From: Paraburkholderia sp. BCC1885
GTDB lineage: Bacteria > Pseudomonadota > Gammaproteobacteria > Burkholderiales > Burkholderiaceae
DNA: 64,000 bases
Direction of reading: 5' to 3'
Assembly: GCF_900996235.1 (NCBI RefSeq)
Contig: NZ_CAAJGM010000263.1
Span: 1 to 64,000 of the forward strand
Of the stretch, positions 40,297-49,099 are shown piece after piece. The notes under the pieces were generated by a model. The model saw only the letters and a list, made by a program, of their open reading frames with translations. It had not been told where the DNA came from and searched no databases. Positions within the stretch are counted from its first letter, which is position 1; every line of letters begins with the position of its first letter. The position numbers and the translations under genes were made by a program.

Positions 40297-41211
40297 TTAT
40301 TTGATGGGTGGGGTCGGATAGGTCGGGGTACCCTCCGCCACGACAAATTCGTATTCCAGCGTGTAGTAAAGGCCGCTGACGTCGAGGGCCGGCGCCTTGC
40401 CATCCTCATGAGCCAGGAATTTGCCGACCAGGGCGCGGTTCACACCAAACACGACGTCCGAGCCAAGATGTTCCGAATCGTCGGCAAAGACCTGACTGAC
40501 GAGCGTCTCGTAACCGTCCGCGATGATGACGAAATGGATATGTGCCGGGCGGTATGGATGGCGATGCTGGCTCTCCAGCAGTTTCCCCACGGGGCCGTGG
40601 GTTGGCACAGGATAGCCGGCTGGGCGGACCGAACGAAAGCGAAAGAACCCGTCGGCGTCCGTATGAAAACGTCCGCGCAGGTTCATGTCGGGCTGCTCGG
40701 GATCCTGGTTCTCGTACAGTCCGACCGGCGAGGCCTGCCACACATCGACGACCGCGTTCTTGACCGCTTCACCAGCCGTGTTGACTACGCGGCATCGAAC
40801 GAAAAGCGGCGCGCCGGGCGAACCCGCTGCAACGATGCTGTCGCCGTCCGCATACTCGGGTGAATTGCCCCGATAGAACGGCCCCAAAAGCGCACCGGGA
40901 GTACGGTTAGTTCTGTCTGCCGTGTTAAGCAGGGTGATGAGCGTCGAAAAGCCAAGCACGTCCGCACACAGCACCACTTCGTTATGATCGTCCACCGTCG
41001 CTTGACCAATGGCCTTAACGAATTCGAGCCCCTTTTCAAATTCCGGGTCGGTCAGTCGAATCTCACGAAAAAACGCATGGGCATGGCGCACGAGAGCGTC
41101 GACGATTTGCTTCAATCGCGCATCGTCCGTCTCGCTCATGGCCTTTAATACGACTTCAGTAATCGAATCGGGGTCGTCAACGATGCTGTCGAGGTGAGAT
41201 AAGTCCGTCAT
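40297..41211 (-). CDS. intradiol ring-cleavage dioxygenase (hydroxyquinol/catechol group)
   Basis: A 304-residue non-heme Fe(III) dioxygenase. Ligands visible are Tyr in GLYENQDP, Tyr in AGYPVPTHGP and the two His of RPAHIHFV. The N-terminal domain reads VVLCADVLGFSTLITLLN and the following ALLGPFYRGNSPEY differs from the STVFGPFFVEDAP of the first dioxygenase in this window, so its substrate may be a substituted hydroxyquinol or catechol. The ATG at 41211 follows tggagac. It is first in a block with SDR, BKACE and gamma-CA-like genes; an RND pump operon in the same direction ends about 200 bp before it. Confidence 0.88.
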   Translation of the reverse strand: MTDLSHLDSIVDDPDSITEVVLKAMSETDDARLKQIVDALVRHAHAFFREIRLTDPEFEKGLEFVKAIGQATVDDHNEVVLCADVLGFSTLITLLNTADRTNRTPGALLGPFYRGNSPEYADGDSIVAAGSPGAPLFVRCRVVNTAGEAVKNAVVDVWQASPVGLYENQDPEQPDMNLRGRFHTDADGFFRFRSVRPAGYPVPTHGPVGKLLESQHRHPYRPAHIHFVIIADGYETLVSQVFADDSEHLGSDVVFGVNRALVGKFLAHEDGKAPALDVSGLYYTLEYEFVVAEGTPTYPTPPIK

Positions 41212-41413
41212 TTCAGTCTCCATTTGTCTTTCTGCAGCGACCGGCCGAAATTGTTCGGCGCGGCAAGAACCATTACAGGTTGCTCGCTCCAGATGGATTG
41301 CGTTGGGCCTCAATGTCATGCTATCCAGTTGAGAGGCGCCGGGCGGACAATCACTTCCGAGTTTCTGCCAGGTTCACAGATCCCTGAAGCGATGTCCGGT
41401 TTCATCAATACGG

Positions 41414-42886
41414 TTATCTGACGCCGGAATCCGGCGTACCCGTTTGCCCTTCGGCAAGCGTGGGAACCCCGCGCTGCCAGCCGCCGCCGAGCGCCTTGAT
41501 GAGGAAGACGCACTGCTCGAGCTGCTGGCCATGGATGCCGGTTGCCAGCCGCTCCTGCGCAAGCAGTGACTGTTGCGCGTCGATCACGTCGAGATAATTG
41601 GCGAGGCCGTCTTTGTAACGTTCGGTGGCGATGGACAGCACGTGGTCGGCACTTGCGGTCGCACGCGTGGCGTCGTTGGAAGCGGAGCCGAGGTAATTCA
41701 TGCTCGACATTCCATCCTGCACTTCCTGGAACGCTTTAAGGACCGTGGCGGAGTAGTCGTCAACCGTCGCCCTGTAACCGGCCTCGGCAAACCGGTTCAT
41801 GGCCGCGATCTTGCCGCCCTCGAAGACGTTCTGAACAGCGCTGCCACCCAACGACCACAACAGACTGGAAGCCGTGAACAGCGACCCACCCGCCACCGAT
41901 TCAAACGCAATAGAGGGACTGAGGACGATATTCGGGTAGTACGCGCTGCGAGCAACGCCGATCTTCGCGTTCGCCGCGGCTACCGCGCGTTCAGCCGACG
42001 CAATGTCGGGGCGGCGCTGCAGCAGTTCGGAAGGCACGCCAACCGGCACGACGGGAATCTTTGCCGGCAGCACGCCTGCCTCAAGAGCGAAGTCCGGCGC
42101 CGGCGTGCCTGTCAGCGTCGCCAATGCATGCACATTGCGCGCACGCTGGTCTTTCAGCAGTTCAAGCTGCGTTTTGGTCGCGTCGAGTTGCGCCTGCTGC
42201 TGTGAGAGGTCGAGCCCCGACGCATCGCCGTCCTGATAGCGATGCTGCACGAACGCCAGCGCCTTCGCCTCGTAGTCGACCATTGACTGGACCACGCTCA
42301 TCTCCTCGTCCAGTTCCCGCACTTCAAAATAAGTTGTCGCGACACCCGCTGCGACGACCAGCTGCATGTTCTGGAAGTCGGCGGCCGATTGTTCCGTCCC
42401 GGCCTTTGCGGCTTCTACCTCGCGCCGCACGCGGCCGAAAAGGTCGACCTCGTAGCTGGCCTGCACGCCGACCTGAATGTCGTTCTGCACCGTCGAAGTA
42501 TTGGGCACGCCGTAACTGAGGAGTGGCCGGTTGGCCGAAATTCGCCCACGGCTTGCGTTTGCGCCTACACCGACGGACGGAAGCTCGGCCGAGCGGGTCT
42601 CACCCAATTCGGCCTCGCTCTGCGCGTAGTGCTCGAATGCCGCCTTCAACGTCGGATTGGCTGACGCGGCTTTCTGCTCGAGCTGGTCGAGCGCAGAGTC
42701 GTCGAACAGGGTCCACCAGTCACCTTTTACTTTGGTGTCCTCTGGGTTTGCGGCAGACCACGGCGCCTGCGGTTGCCATGCGGCGGGCGTCGGTACGGTT
42801 GGACGAACGTAGTCTGGACCCACAGCGCATCCGGCACACAGAATCGCCACGGCGCAAGCAGTCAACTGCCCGATAGGAAGTTTCAT
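41414..42886 (-). CDS. RND efflux outer-membrane lipoprotein (OprM/NodT family)
   Basis: A 490-residue TolC-like channel. Lipoprotein signal with lipobox (AILCAGC, Cys about residue 20) followed by VGPDYVRPTVPTPAAW, the OprM opening. Two repeated halves each hold long coiled-coil helices (AELGETRSAELPSVGVGANAS and the later NAKIGVARSAYYPNIVLSPS). It is the last of three genes in an RND operon, 9 bp after the adaptor gene. It exports across the outer membrane; substrate unknown. Confidence 0.93.
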   Translation of the reverse strand: MKLPIGQLTACAVAILCAGCAVGPDYVRPTVPTPAAWQPQAPWSAANPEDTKVKGDWWTLFDDSALDQLEQKAASANPTLKAAFEHYAQSEAELGETRSAELPSVGVGANASRGRISANRPLLSYGVPNTSTVQNDIQVGVQASYEVDLFGRVRREVEAAKAGTEQSAADFQNMQLVVAAGVATTYFEVRELDEEMSVVQSMVDYEAKALAFVQHRYQDGDASGLDLSQQQAQLDATKTQLELLKDQRARNVHALATLTGTPAPDFALEAGVLPAKIPVVPVGVPSELLQRRPDIASAERAVAAANAKIGVARSAYYPNIVLSPSIAFESVAGGSLFTASSLLWSLGGSAVQNVFEGGKIAAMNRFAEAGYRATVDDYSATVLKAFQEVQDGMSSMNYLGSASNDATRATASADHVLSIATERYKDGLANYLDVIDAQQSLLAQERLATGIHGQQLEQCVFLIKALGGGWQRGVPTLAEGQTGTPDSGVR

Positions 42887-42895
42887 GGCTGTCTC

Positions 42896-44083
42896 CTATC
42901 GAACGGCAACATGCTGTCCGTCTTCGAGCGAATCGGGCGGATTCAGCACCAGACGGTCGTTGGGAGCAATGCCTTGAACGATCTGCAGCGTGGTTCCATA
43001 GTCTTCGCCCACGGTCACCGCTCGAAGACGCACGATGCCATCCGCTCCCACCACGGCGACGCGCAGCCCCTCAGCGCGAAACAGCAGCGTGTTGGCAGGA
43101 ATCACCGCCGCACCGGAAGACGGCAAATCAAGCTCTACGTCGGCATATGCGCCAGGCTTGAGCACGCCCGCCGGATTCGGCAGGTCCACTTCGATCTGCA
43201 TCGATCGTGTCGTCGTATCGATGGCGTCCGACGTGCGCGCCACTGTGCCGGAGAATGTCTGACCCGGCAGCTCTGCCAGCGTGACCTTGACCTGCTGTCC
43301 CGCGTGAATACGCTGGGAATACGATTCGGGAACGTAAACGTAGGTCTTCAGCATGTCGATCCTGGCAAGCATGAACAGTTCTTTGCCTGGACCCTCGGAG
43401 CCCGCGTCGACGAGTGCGCCCACATCGATATTGCGGCGCGTAATCACCCCGGAGAAGGGTGCAACCACGCTTTTGAAACGCTCGAGTTCCTGCAACCGGC
43501 CCACTTCGGCATTCGCAGCAGCGAGGTCCGCCTGCGACTGCGCCAGCGTGCTCTGCTTTTCGTCGAGTTCCTGCTGAGAGACTGCGTCGTGCGAGCGAAG
43601 CGTTTCCCAGCGTTTGGCCGAGGTCACGGCGAGCCCAAGACTAGCCTGAACCTGTTGCCGGTTTGCCTCGGCCTGGCTCAACTGCCGGTCCACCTCCGGC
43701 GTCTCGATGGTGGCGAGCAGTTCGCCCTGCTTCACCGTGTCGCCAATATCTTTGTACCAGTGCGCGACGTAGCCCGTGCTTCTCGCATAGATTGGCGATT
43801 CGGTCTGTCCCATCAGTGTTCCTGGAAGCGTGACCTTTCTCAGGGCCGGCGTCGCCGAAGGCTTCACCACGGTCACGTACTGCTGCGAGATTTCGGTTGT
43901 CGTGTTTTGCAAGGCATTGGCATGCGCCTCGCGGTCCCGCAGGGTCTTTGCGCCAAGGACAACGAATGCTATCCCTACTACGACGGCCATCCTGGATGCT
44001 TTCTTCACAGGTGCCGCATGTGCGCGGGTTGACGGATTGTGCGAGACCGGCGCGGCAGATTGTTCAATATCAGACATGGTCAT
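42896..44083 (-). CDS. RND efflux periplasmic adaptor
   Basis: A 395-residue membrane-fusion protein. A cytoplasmic tail of about 30 residues precedes one membrane anchor (MAVVVGIAFVVLGAKTL). Lipoyl half-motifs are at SPIYARSTGYVAHWYKDIGDTVKQG and VVAPFSGVITRRNIDVGALV; between them is a heptad-rich hairpin (RQLSQAEANRQQVQ, later ELDEKQSTLAQSQADL). Start M1 or M3. Its start overlaps the pump gene stop (ATGA), and 9 bp separate it from the outer-membrane gene. Confidence 0.92.
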   Translation of the reverse strand: MTMSDIEQSAAPVSHNPSTRAHAAPVKKASRMAVVVGIAFVVLGAKTLRDREAHANALQNTTTEISQQYVTVVKPSATPALRKVTLPGTLMGQTESPIYARSTGYVAHWYKDIGDTVKQGELLATIETPEVDRQLSQAEANRQQVQASLGLAVTSAKRWETLRSHDAVSQQELDEKQSTLAQSQADLAAANAEVGRLQELERFKSVVAPFSGVITRRNIDVGALVDAGSEGPGKELFMLARIDMLKTYVYVPESYSQRIHAGQQVKVTLAELPGQTFSGTVARTSDAIDTTTRSMQIEVDLPNPAGVLKPGAYADVELDLPSSGAAVIPANTLLFRAEGLRVAVVGADGIVRLRAVTVGEDYGTTLQIVQGIAPNDRLVLNPPDSLEDGQHVAVR

Positions 44084-47000
44084 TCTCCAGTTGCCGGGGT
44101 GACGGCGGAATTGGGTTTGCGTTTACCGTTGAGCAAGGCGAATACAGAAGGCACGAAAAGCAGAGTCGAGAACGTGGCGAACAGCAGGCCGCCGATAACG
44201 GCACGCCCTAACGGCGCGTTCTGTTCGCCACCGTCGCCCAGACCAAGCGCCATTGGAATCATTCCGATGATCATGGCGAGCGCCGTCATCAGCACAGGCC
44301 GGATCCTTGTGGCGCCGGCTTCGTAGGCGGCCGCTAATGCGTCGCAGCCCGCCGCCATGCGTTCACGGGCGAACGACACCAGCAGGATGCTGTTTGCCGT
44401 CGCGACGCCCATGGTCATGATGGCGCCCATCAAAGCGGGCACACTCAGACTCGTTTCGGTGAAGAACAGCATCCAGGCGATGCCTGCGAGCGCCGCCGGC
44501 AATGCGGTGATGATGACGAACGCATCGACCCATGTCTGGAAGTTCACGACGATAAGCAGATACACCAGCACGATGGCCATTACCAGACCTACGCCCACCG
44601 CGACAAACGACGAGTTCATGGTTTGCACCTGGCCGCGCAGCGTCACACGGGCCCCGCGCGGCAGGCCCGGCTGGGCCGCCTTGACGAGCTTGCCGATTGC
44701 GGCGCTCACCGAGCCGAGATCGCGTCCATCAACGTCCGCGTAGATGTCGACGGTCGGTGTGATGTTGTAATGAGAAACCACCGCGGGCTCGATCGACGGC
44801 GTCACATTCACGAGGTTGCCGAGGAGCTGCTCCGGATACCCGGATCCTGCATGGGAAACGGGCGTGCGCATCAGGTCGTCGAGCGTGTTGATGCGATATT
44901 GCGGCGACTGAACTGCGACGTTGTAGACGACGCCGTTTTTGCTCAGCCAGAAAGCCGGCGAGGTCTGGAAGCTGCCGCTCAGCGAATACAGCATGTTTCC
45001 AGCCACATCCGCCGCATTCAGTCCAACCTGCTGGATGCCGGTGCGGTCCATGCGCAGATTAATGCCGGGGTTGTTGTCGAGTTGATAAACGTGGACGTCG
45101 ACAGCACCGGGAATCCGCTTCATCTTGTAGGCGAGCTGGTCTGCAATGGTACGCAGCTTGGCGGTGTCATTTCCCGCGAGTTGCACGTCGATCGCTGCGG
45201 GCGAGCCGAAGTTCAGAATCTGCGTCACCATGTCCGCCGGCTGGAAAAAGAATTCGGCGCCCGGATACAGCTTCGGAAGCTCCGCTCTCAGTTTGCGGAT
45301 GTAGTCATTGGTGCGACCCTTGTGGTCGGTCTTGAGCGCCACGAGAATTTCGGCATCCGAATTACCAATGGTGCCGCCGTTGCTGTACGCGAGATTGATA
45401 CCGCTGACCGGAAGGCCGATATTGTCGAGAATGGTCTGCAGGTCACCGGCCGGCACCACGTCACGAATCGTCCCCTCGACCTGGTCCGCCAGCTTGGCCG
45501 TTTCCTCTATACGCATTCCGGTGGGGCCACGCATATGCAGGCGAATCTGACCTGAATCGACGCCGGGGAAGAAGTCACGTCCAAGCGTCAAAAACAGTGC
45601 ACACGAGAGAACACATAGACCCAGAAATATCGTCACGAACACCCGGCGATTTGCCAGCACCGCTTCCAGCACCCCGACGTAACCTGACCGGAGACTTTCG
45701 AAACCCGATTCGAAGCGACGCTGAATGCGATGAAACAGGTTGTCGTTCGTCTCCGTATGACTATGCGTATTTCCGGCCATCAGATACTTGACGAGCGTCG
45801 GGACCAGCGTGCGCGACAGAATGTAGGACGCCACCATCGCGAACACCACGGCCTCGGCCAACGGAACGAAAAGGAAACGCGCGACGCCGCTAAGGAAGAA
45901 CATCGGCACGAACACAATGCAGATACACAGCGTCGAAACGAGCGCGGGCACGGCAATCTCGCCCGCTCCGGTCAGAATCGCCTCTTCAAGCGGCGTGCCT
46001 AGATGAAGGTGACGTTCGATGTTCTCGATCGTCACCGTGGCGTCGTCCACCAGAATGCCCACCGCCAGCGCGAGGCCGCCCAGGGTCATCAGATTGATCG
46101 TCTGTCCGCACACGCTTAGCATGATGATTGACGACAGGATCGACAACGGAATCGACACCGCGATAATCACCGTGCTCCGCCAGCTACCCAAAAACATCAG
46201 AATCATCATTGCTGTCAGCGCCGCGGCAATGACTGCCTCGCGGATGACCCCGCTAATCGCGCTCTTGACGAACACCGACTGGTCGAACAAAGGCGTAATG
46301 CGCAGGTCCTTCGGCAACGACGCCGCTGCTTGAGGCAACATCGACTTGAGATCGCTCACGATTTGCAGCGTGGAAGCACCCGAGCCATTTTTCAGAATGG
46401 GCTGCAGCACGCCACGTCGGCCGTCCTGCCGAACAACGTTCGTCTGCGGCGAGAAACCATCCCGCACGTGAGCGACCTCACTCAGGTAGGTGGTCGAGCC
46501 GCTCTTCGTGCGGACAGGAATGTCGTTGAGCTCCGATACCGCTTCGGGCGCACCGTTGGTGTTCACCTGGAACTCGGTGGGGCCAAATTTCGCGGTGCCT
46601 GACGGCAGGATCAGGTTCTGCGCGTTGACCGCATTGACCACATCCGCCGGCGTCATATTTTTTGCAAGAAGCGCCTGCGTATCCAGATCCACGGCGATGA
46701 CGCGGGACTTGCCGCCATAAGGATAGGGAACGGCACTGCCCGGAATCGTCACGAGTTGCGGGCGCAGAAAGTTCATGCCCAGGTCGTTAAGCTGTTGCTC
46801 CGAGAGCGTGTCGCTGGAGAGCCCGAGTTGAATGATAGGCACGCTCGACGCCGAATATTTAATGACCAGCGGCGCAGTCGTGCCAGGCGGCAACGACCGA
46901 AGCGTCTGCTGCACGTTCGCCACGGCCTGAGCAACGGCCATCGGCACGCTCGCGTTCGGACGAAGATACAGCTTGATGACGCCAACGCCGGCGAGCGACT

Positions 47001-47250
47001 GCGATTCGATGTGGTCGATATCGTTGACCGTCGTCGTCAGGCTGCGCTCGCTGACCGTCACGATCCGCTGCGCCATGTCATTGGCGTTAAGCCCGTTGTA
47101 ACTCCAGATAATGCTTACTACGGGGATGTCGATATCCGGAAAGATATCCGTCGGCATCTTGAGCAAGACGAAGGGGGTGGCTAATAGAATGAGAATCGCC
47201 GCGACGATGAACGTCAGCGGCCTTCGCAGCGCAATGTTGACTATCCACAT
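44080..47250 (-). CDS. RND efflux pump, inner-membrane subunit
   Basis: A 1056-residue RND transporter with 12 predicted membrane helices and two large periplasmic loops. The proton-relay aspartates are visible as adjacent residues in the fourth helix (LAVGILVDDATVTIENIERH). The start is at MWIVNIALRRPLTF (ATG 47250); upstream frame has no homology. The closest family by text (IFPDIDIPVVSIIWSYNGLN) is the Burkholderia/Pseudomonas group of MdtB/CzcA-like multidrug pumps rather than the metal CzcA subgroup. Its position just before the second dioxygenase block suggests export of aromatic or quinone compounds, but this is inference. Confidence 0.93.
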   Translation of the reverse strand: MWIVNIALRRPLTFIVAAILILLATPFVLLKMPTDIFPDIDIPVVSIIWSYNGLNANDMAQRIVTVSERSLTTTVNDIDHIESQSLAGVGVIKLYLRPNASVPMAVAQAVANVQQTLRSLPPGTTAPLVIKYSASSVPIIQLGLSSDTLSEQQLNDLGMNFLRPQLVTIPGSAVPYPYGGKSRVIAVDLDTQALLAKNMTPADVVNAVNAQNLILPSGTAKFGPTEFQVNTNGAPEAVSELNDIPVRTKSGSTTYLSEVAHVRDGFSPQTNVVRQDGRRGVLQPILKNGSGASTLQIVSDLKSMLPQAAASLPKDLRITPLFDQSVFVKSAISGVIREAVIAAALTAMMILMFLGSWRSTVIIAVSIPLSILSSIIMLSVCGQTINLMTLGGLALAVGILVDDATVTIENIERHLHLGTPLEEAILTGAGEIAVPALVSTLCICIVFVPMFFLSGVARFLFVPLAEAVVFAMVASYILSRTLVPTLVKYLMAGNTHSHTETNDNLFHRIQRRFESGFESLRSGYVGVLEAVLANRRVFVTIFLGLCVLSCALFLTLGRDFFPGVDSGQIRLHMRGPTGMRIEETAKLADQVEGTIRDVVPAGDLQTILDNIGLPVSGINLAYSNGGTIGNSDAEILVALKTDHKGRTNDYIRKLRAELPKLYPGAEFFFQPADMVTQILNFGSPAAIDVQLAGNDTAKLRTIADQLAYKMKRIPGAVDVHVYQLDNNPGINLRMDRTGIQQVGLNAADVAGNMLYSLSGSFQTSPAFWLSKNGVVYNVAVQSPQYRINTLDDLMRTPVSHAGSGYPEQLLGNLVNVTPSIEPAVVSHYNITPTVDIYADVDGRDLGSVSAAIGKLVKAAQPGLPRGARVTLRGQVQTMNSSFVAVGVGLVMAIVLVYLLIVVNFQTWVDAFVIITALPAALAGIAWMLFFTETSLSVPALMGAIMTMGVATANSILLVSFARERMAAGCDALAAAYEAGATRIRPVLMTALAMIIGMIPMALGLGDGGEQNAPLGRAVIGGLLFATFSTLLFVPSVFALLNGKRKPNSAVTPATGE

Positions 47251-47675
47251 GGCTTCCAATCCTTTGAGTTGTCCGAATGACGACCGGACTCGCCTGCCGG
47301 ATGTCGGCGCAAGCGCAGAAGTCGTCACGATGTGCCGGACCTTGAAGCGAGTCCGGCGCGAATCAGCGAACGAAGTCTATTTGTCGCTCGATGCGGTGTT
47401 CGGACATCCGCTTCTGTTTCTCTGCCACGAAGCGGCAACGGCTTTCACCCCGCGCTGGGAAATTCGTTGCAAGCCCGCTCTGGCGCGGCGTTGGAGGAAA
47501 TCGGCCTGATCGTTGCTCATTCAGACAACAATGACTTTCCTGGCATTGCTATGGGCAGTCGCAGACATTTTTCCTAGACTGCGACGCATCGTGTCGGCAG
47601 CGCACATGGACACGCCAAACGACGTAACACTCGTAGCAATGCACCGTGAGGCCCCGAGTGGCCGAGGGACGATTC
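47251..47675. other. intergenic region, no gene supported
   Basis: About 425 bp between the RND pump operon (minus) and the MscS-like gene (plus). Plus-strand frames such as 47332-47577 have protein-like stretches (for example AALEEIGLIVAHSD), possibly a gene relic, but I recognise no family. It must contain the RND promoter. Confidence 0.4.
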
Positions 47676-48617
47676 ATGTTTGCAACCATCAATCCGCTGT
47701 TGATTTCTGGCACGGCCGCCGGCGTGGTGATCGCCGCGTTGAACGTGCCTCCACTCAAGGTGCCTTTCGGACGCGCAGCGGTACGCGTGCTGGCTTTCGC
47801 CCTGTTCACGGCTACGCTCCTGCATGCCGGCATTTATCCGAATCAGGCGCTGGGCAGCTCGGGCTCCGCGGCAAAGCACGGCGCGGAGCAGATCTTTGTC
47901 TGTTTCTGGTGGTTCGGATGTGCCGCGATTGTGAATAGCGTGGCGCGTGCGACGCTGCGCATCAGTCAACATCCCGAGCGTGAGCGCCTGGTGCAGGACC
48001 TGGCGACGACAGGGGCCTATCTACTCGCCGCGCTCGAGGTCAGCAGCAAGGTTTTCGGCCTGCCCGTCGGCGCGCTACTTGCCACATCCGGAGCGGTTGC
48101 TATCGTTGCAGGTCTGGCGTTGCAAAGTGCGCTGGGAGACGCGTTTTGTGGACTTCTTCTCAACCTGAGCCGCCCATACCGGCTCGGTGACTGGATAGCC
48201 GTTGACGCATCGCTCGAAGGGCGTGTCATTGAAACGAACTGGCGTGCGACACATCTGCTGACTGTCGAGCGCAGCGTCGCGATTGTTCCCAACAGCGCCC
48301 TCGCCAAAGCGAGATTCATCAATACGAGTGTCGCTACGCCTTTGCGCGGCATCATCGTGAGGGTGCAACTGAGACCTGACATACGCCCGGGAATGGTCAT
48401 AGCGGCGTTGGAACGCGCCGCGTTTGAGTACGAAGATATCGTGCGTGACCCACAACCTCAGGTCACGACTACGTTGTCAACCGTCGAGTTCGTGCAGTAC
48501 GAAGCTCAATTCTTCGTCGCTAGAGACGTCAATGAAAGCCGGGCAAAAAATAGATACGTCGACCTCGCGTTTCTACAACTTGATTTGCTGGGCATTGACC
48601 GGGCCCCGATGCGGTAG
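47676..48617 (+). CDS. MscS-like mechanosensitive channel, short form
   Basis: A 313-residue inner-membrane protein. Four hydrophobic helices occupy about residues 5-165; the MscS beta domain follows, with the pore-exit text LALQSALGDAFCGLLLNLSRPYRLGDWIAVDASLEG. Many relatives have a C-terminal cyclic-nucleotide-binding domain and about 450-490 residues; here the protein stops shortly after the MscS domain (LLGIDRAPMR), so it is either a naturally short form or truncated. The ATG at 47676 follows gaggga. It lies next to the decayed LysR gene, in a region with other gene scars. Confidence 0.75.
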   Translation: MFATINPLLISGTAAGVVIAALNVPPLKVPFGRAAVRVLAFALFTATLLHAGIYPNQALGSSGSAAKHGAEQIFVCFWWFGCAAIVNSVARATLRISQHPERERLVQDLATTGAYLLAALEVSSKVFGLPVGALLATSGAVAIVAGLALQSALGDAFCGLLLNLSRPYRLGDWIAVDASLEGRVIETNWRATHLLTVERSVAIVPNSALAKARFINTSVATPLRGIIVRVQLRPDIRPGMVIAALERAAFEYEDIVRDPQPQVTTTLSTVEFVQYEAQFFVARDVNESRAKNRYVDLAFLQLDLLGIDRAPMR

Positions 48618-48792
48618 GCCCGTGCATCGGCCGAGCAAGGAAACGTTTTAGATGGGTGTAAGCGCCGCAGACCGTCGAACTCGGCCTTGAAAAATCGTTG
48701 CGCACAAGCCCGTTTAAACCATAGACTCAGGCAAGATCTGCTAGCAAGCTCTTCGAATTCGCGTTTTGCTTTAATCACCACGTGGCAGCCTA

Positions 48793-49068
48793 ATGTCCGA
48801 GCTCCGATCCGAACTCCGCAATCTGACGTTCGAACATCTTCTGATCTTTATCGCGGTCGTCGAAACCGGTTCGTTGACGCGGGCCGCGGAGCGGCTCGGG
48901 ATTGGCAAAACGGCGGTTAGCAAGGGCATCCAGCGGCTGGAGCGCGTGTATGCGGACTGGTCGACCGCGCCCCTCGCAATTCATGCGCTACTGCCGCCCG
49001 GCAAACATACATCGCCGAAGGTGCGGGCGCTGATCGACATGCTGAAGGTCCATCTAGACGTCGCCTGA
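48793..49068 (+). pseudogene. LysR regulator with internal deletion (91 aa remains)
   Basis: The frame encodes an intact-looking LysR HTH start (TFEHLLIFIAVVETGSLTRA, then ERLGIGKTAVSKGIQRLER) joined in frame at about residue 52 to the last 40 residues of a LysR effector domain (VYADWSTAPLAIHALLPPGK to the end). About 220 residues are missing, removed without disturbing the reading frame. It could be silent or could still make a small DNA-binding protein. Confidence 0.8.
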
Positions 49069-49099
49069 CCCAGGCGGCTCAAGCGACGTCAACCCTTCA

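Noticed and set aside
47332..47577. Open frame between the RND operon and the MscS-like gene as a gene
   Set aside because: Some protein-like stretches but no family match and no convincing start; mentioned only as a possible relic.
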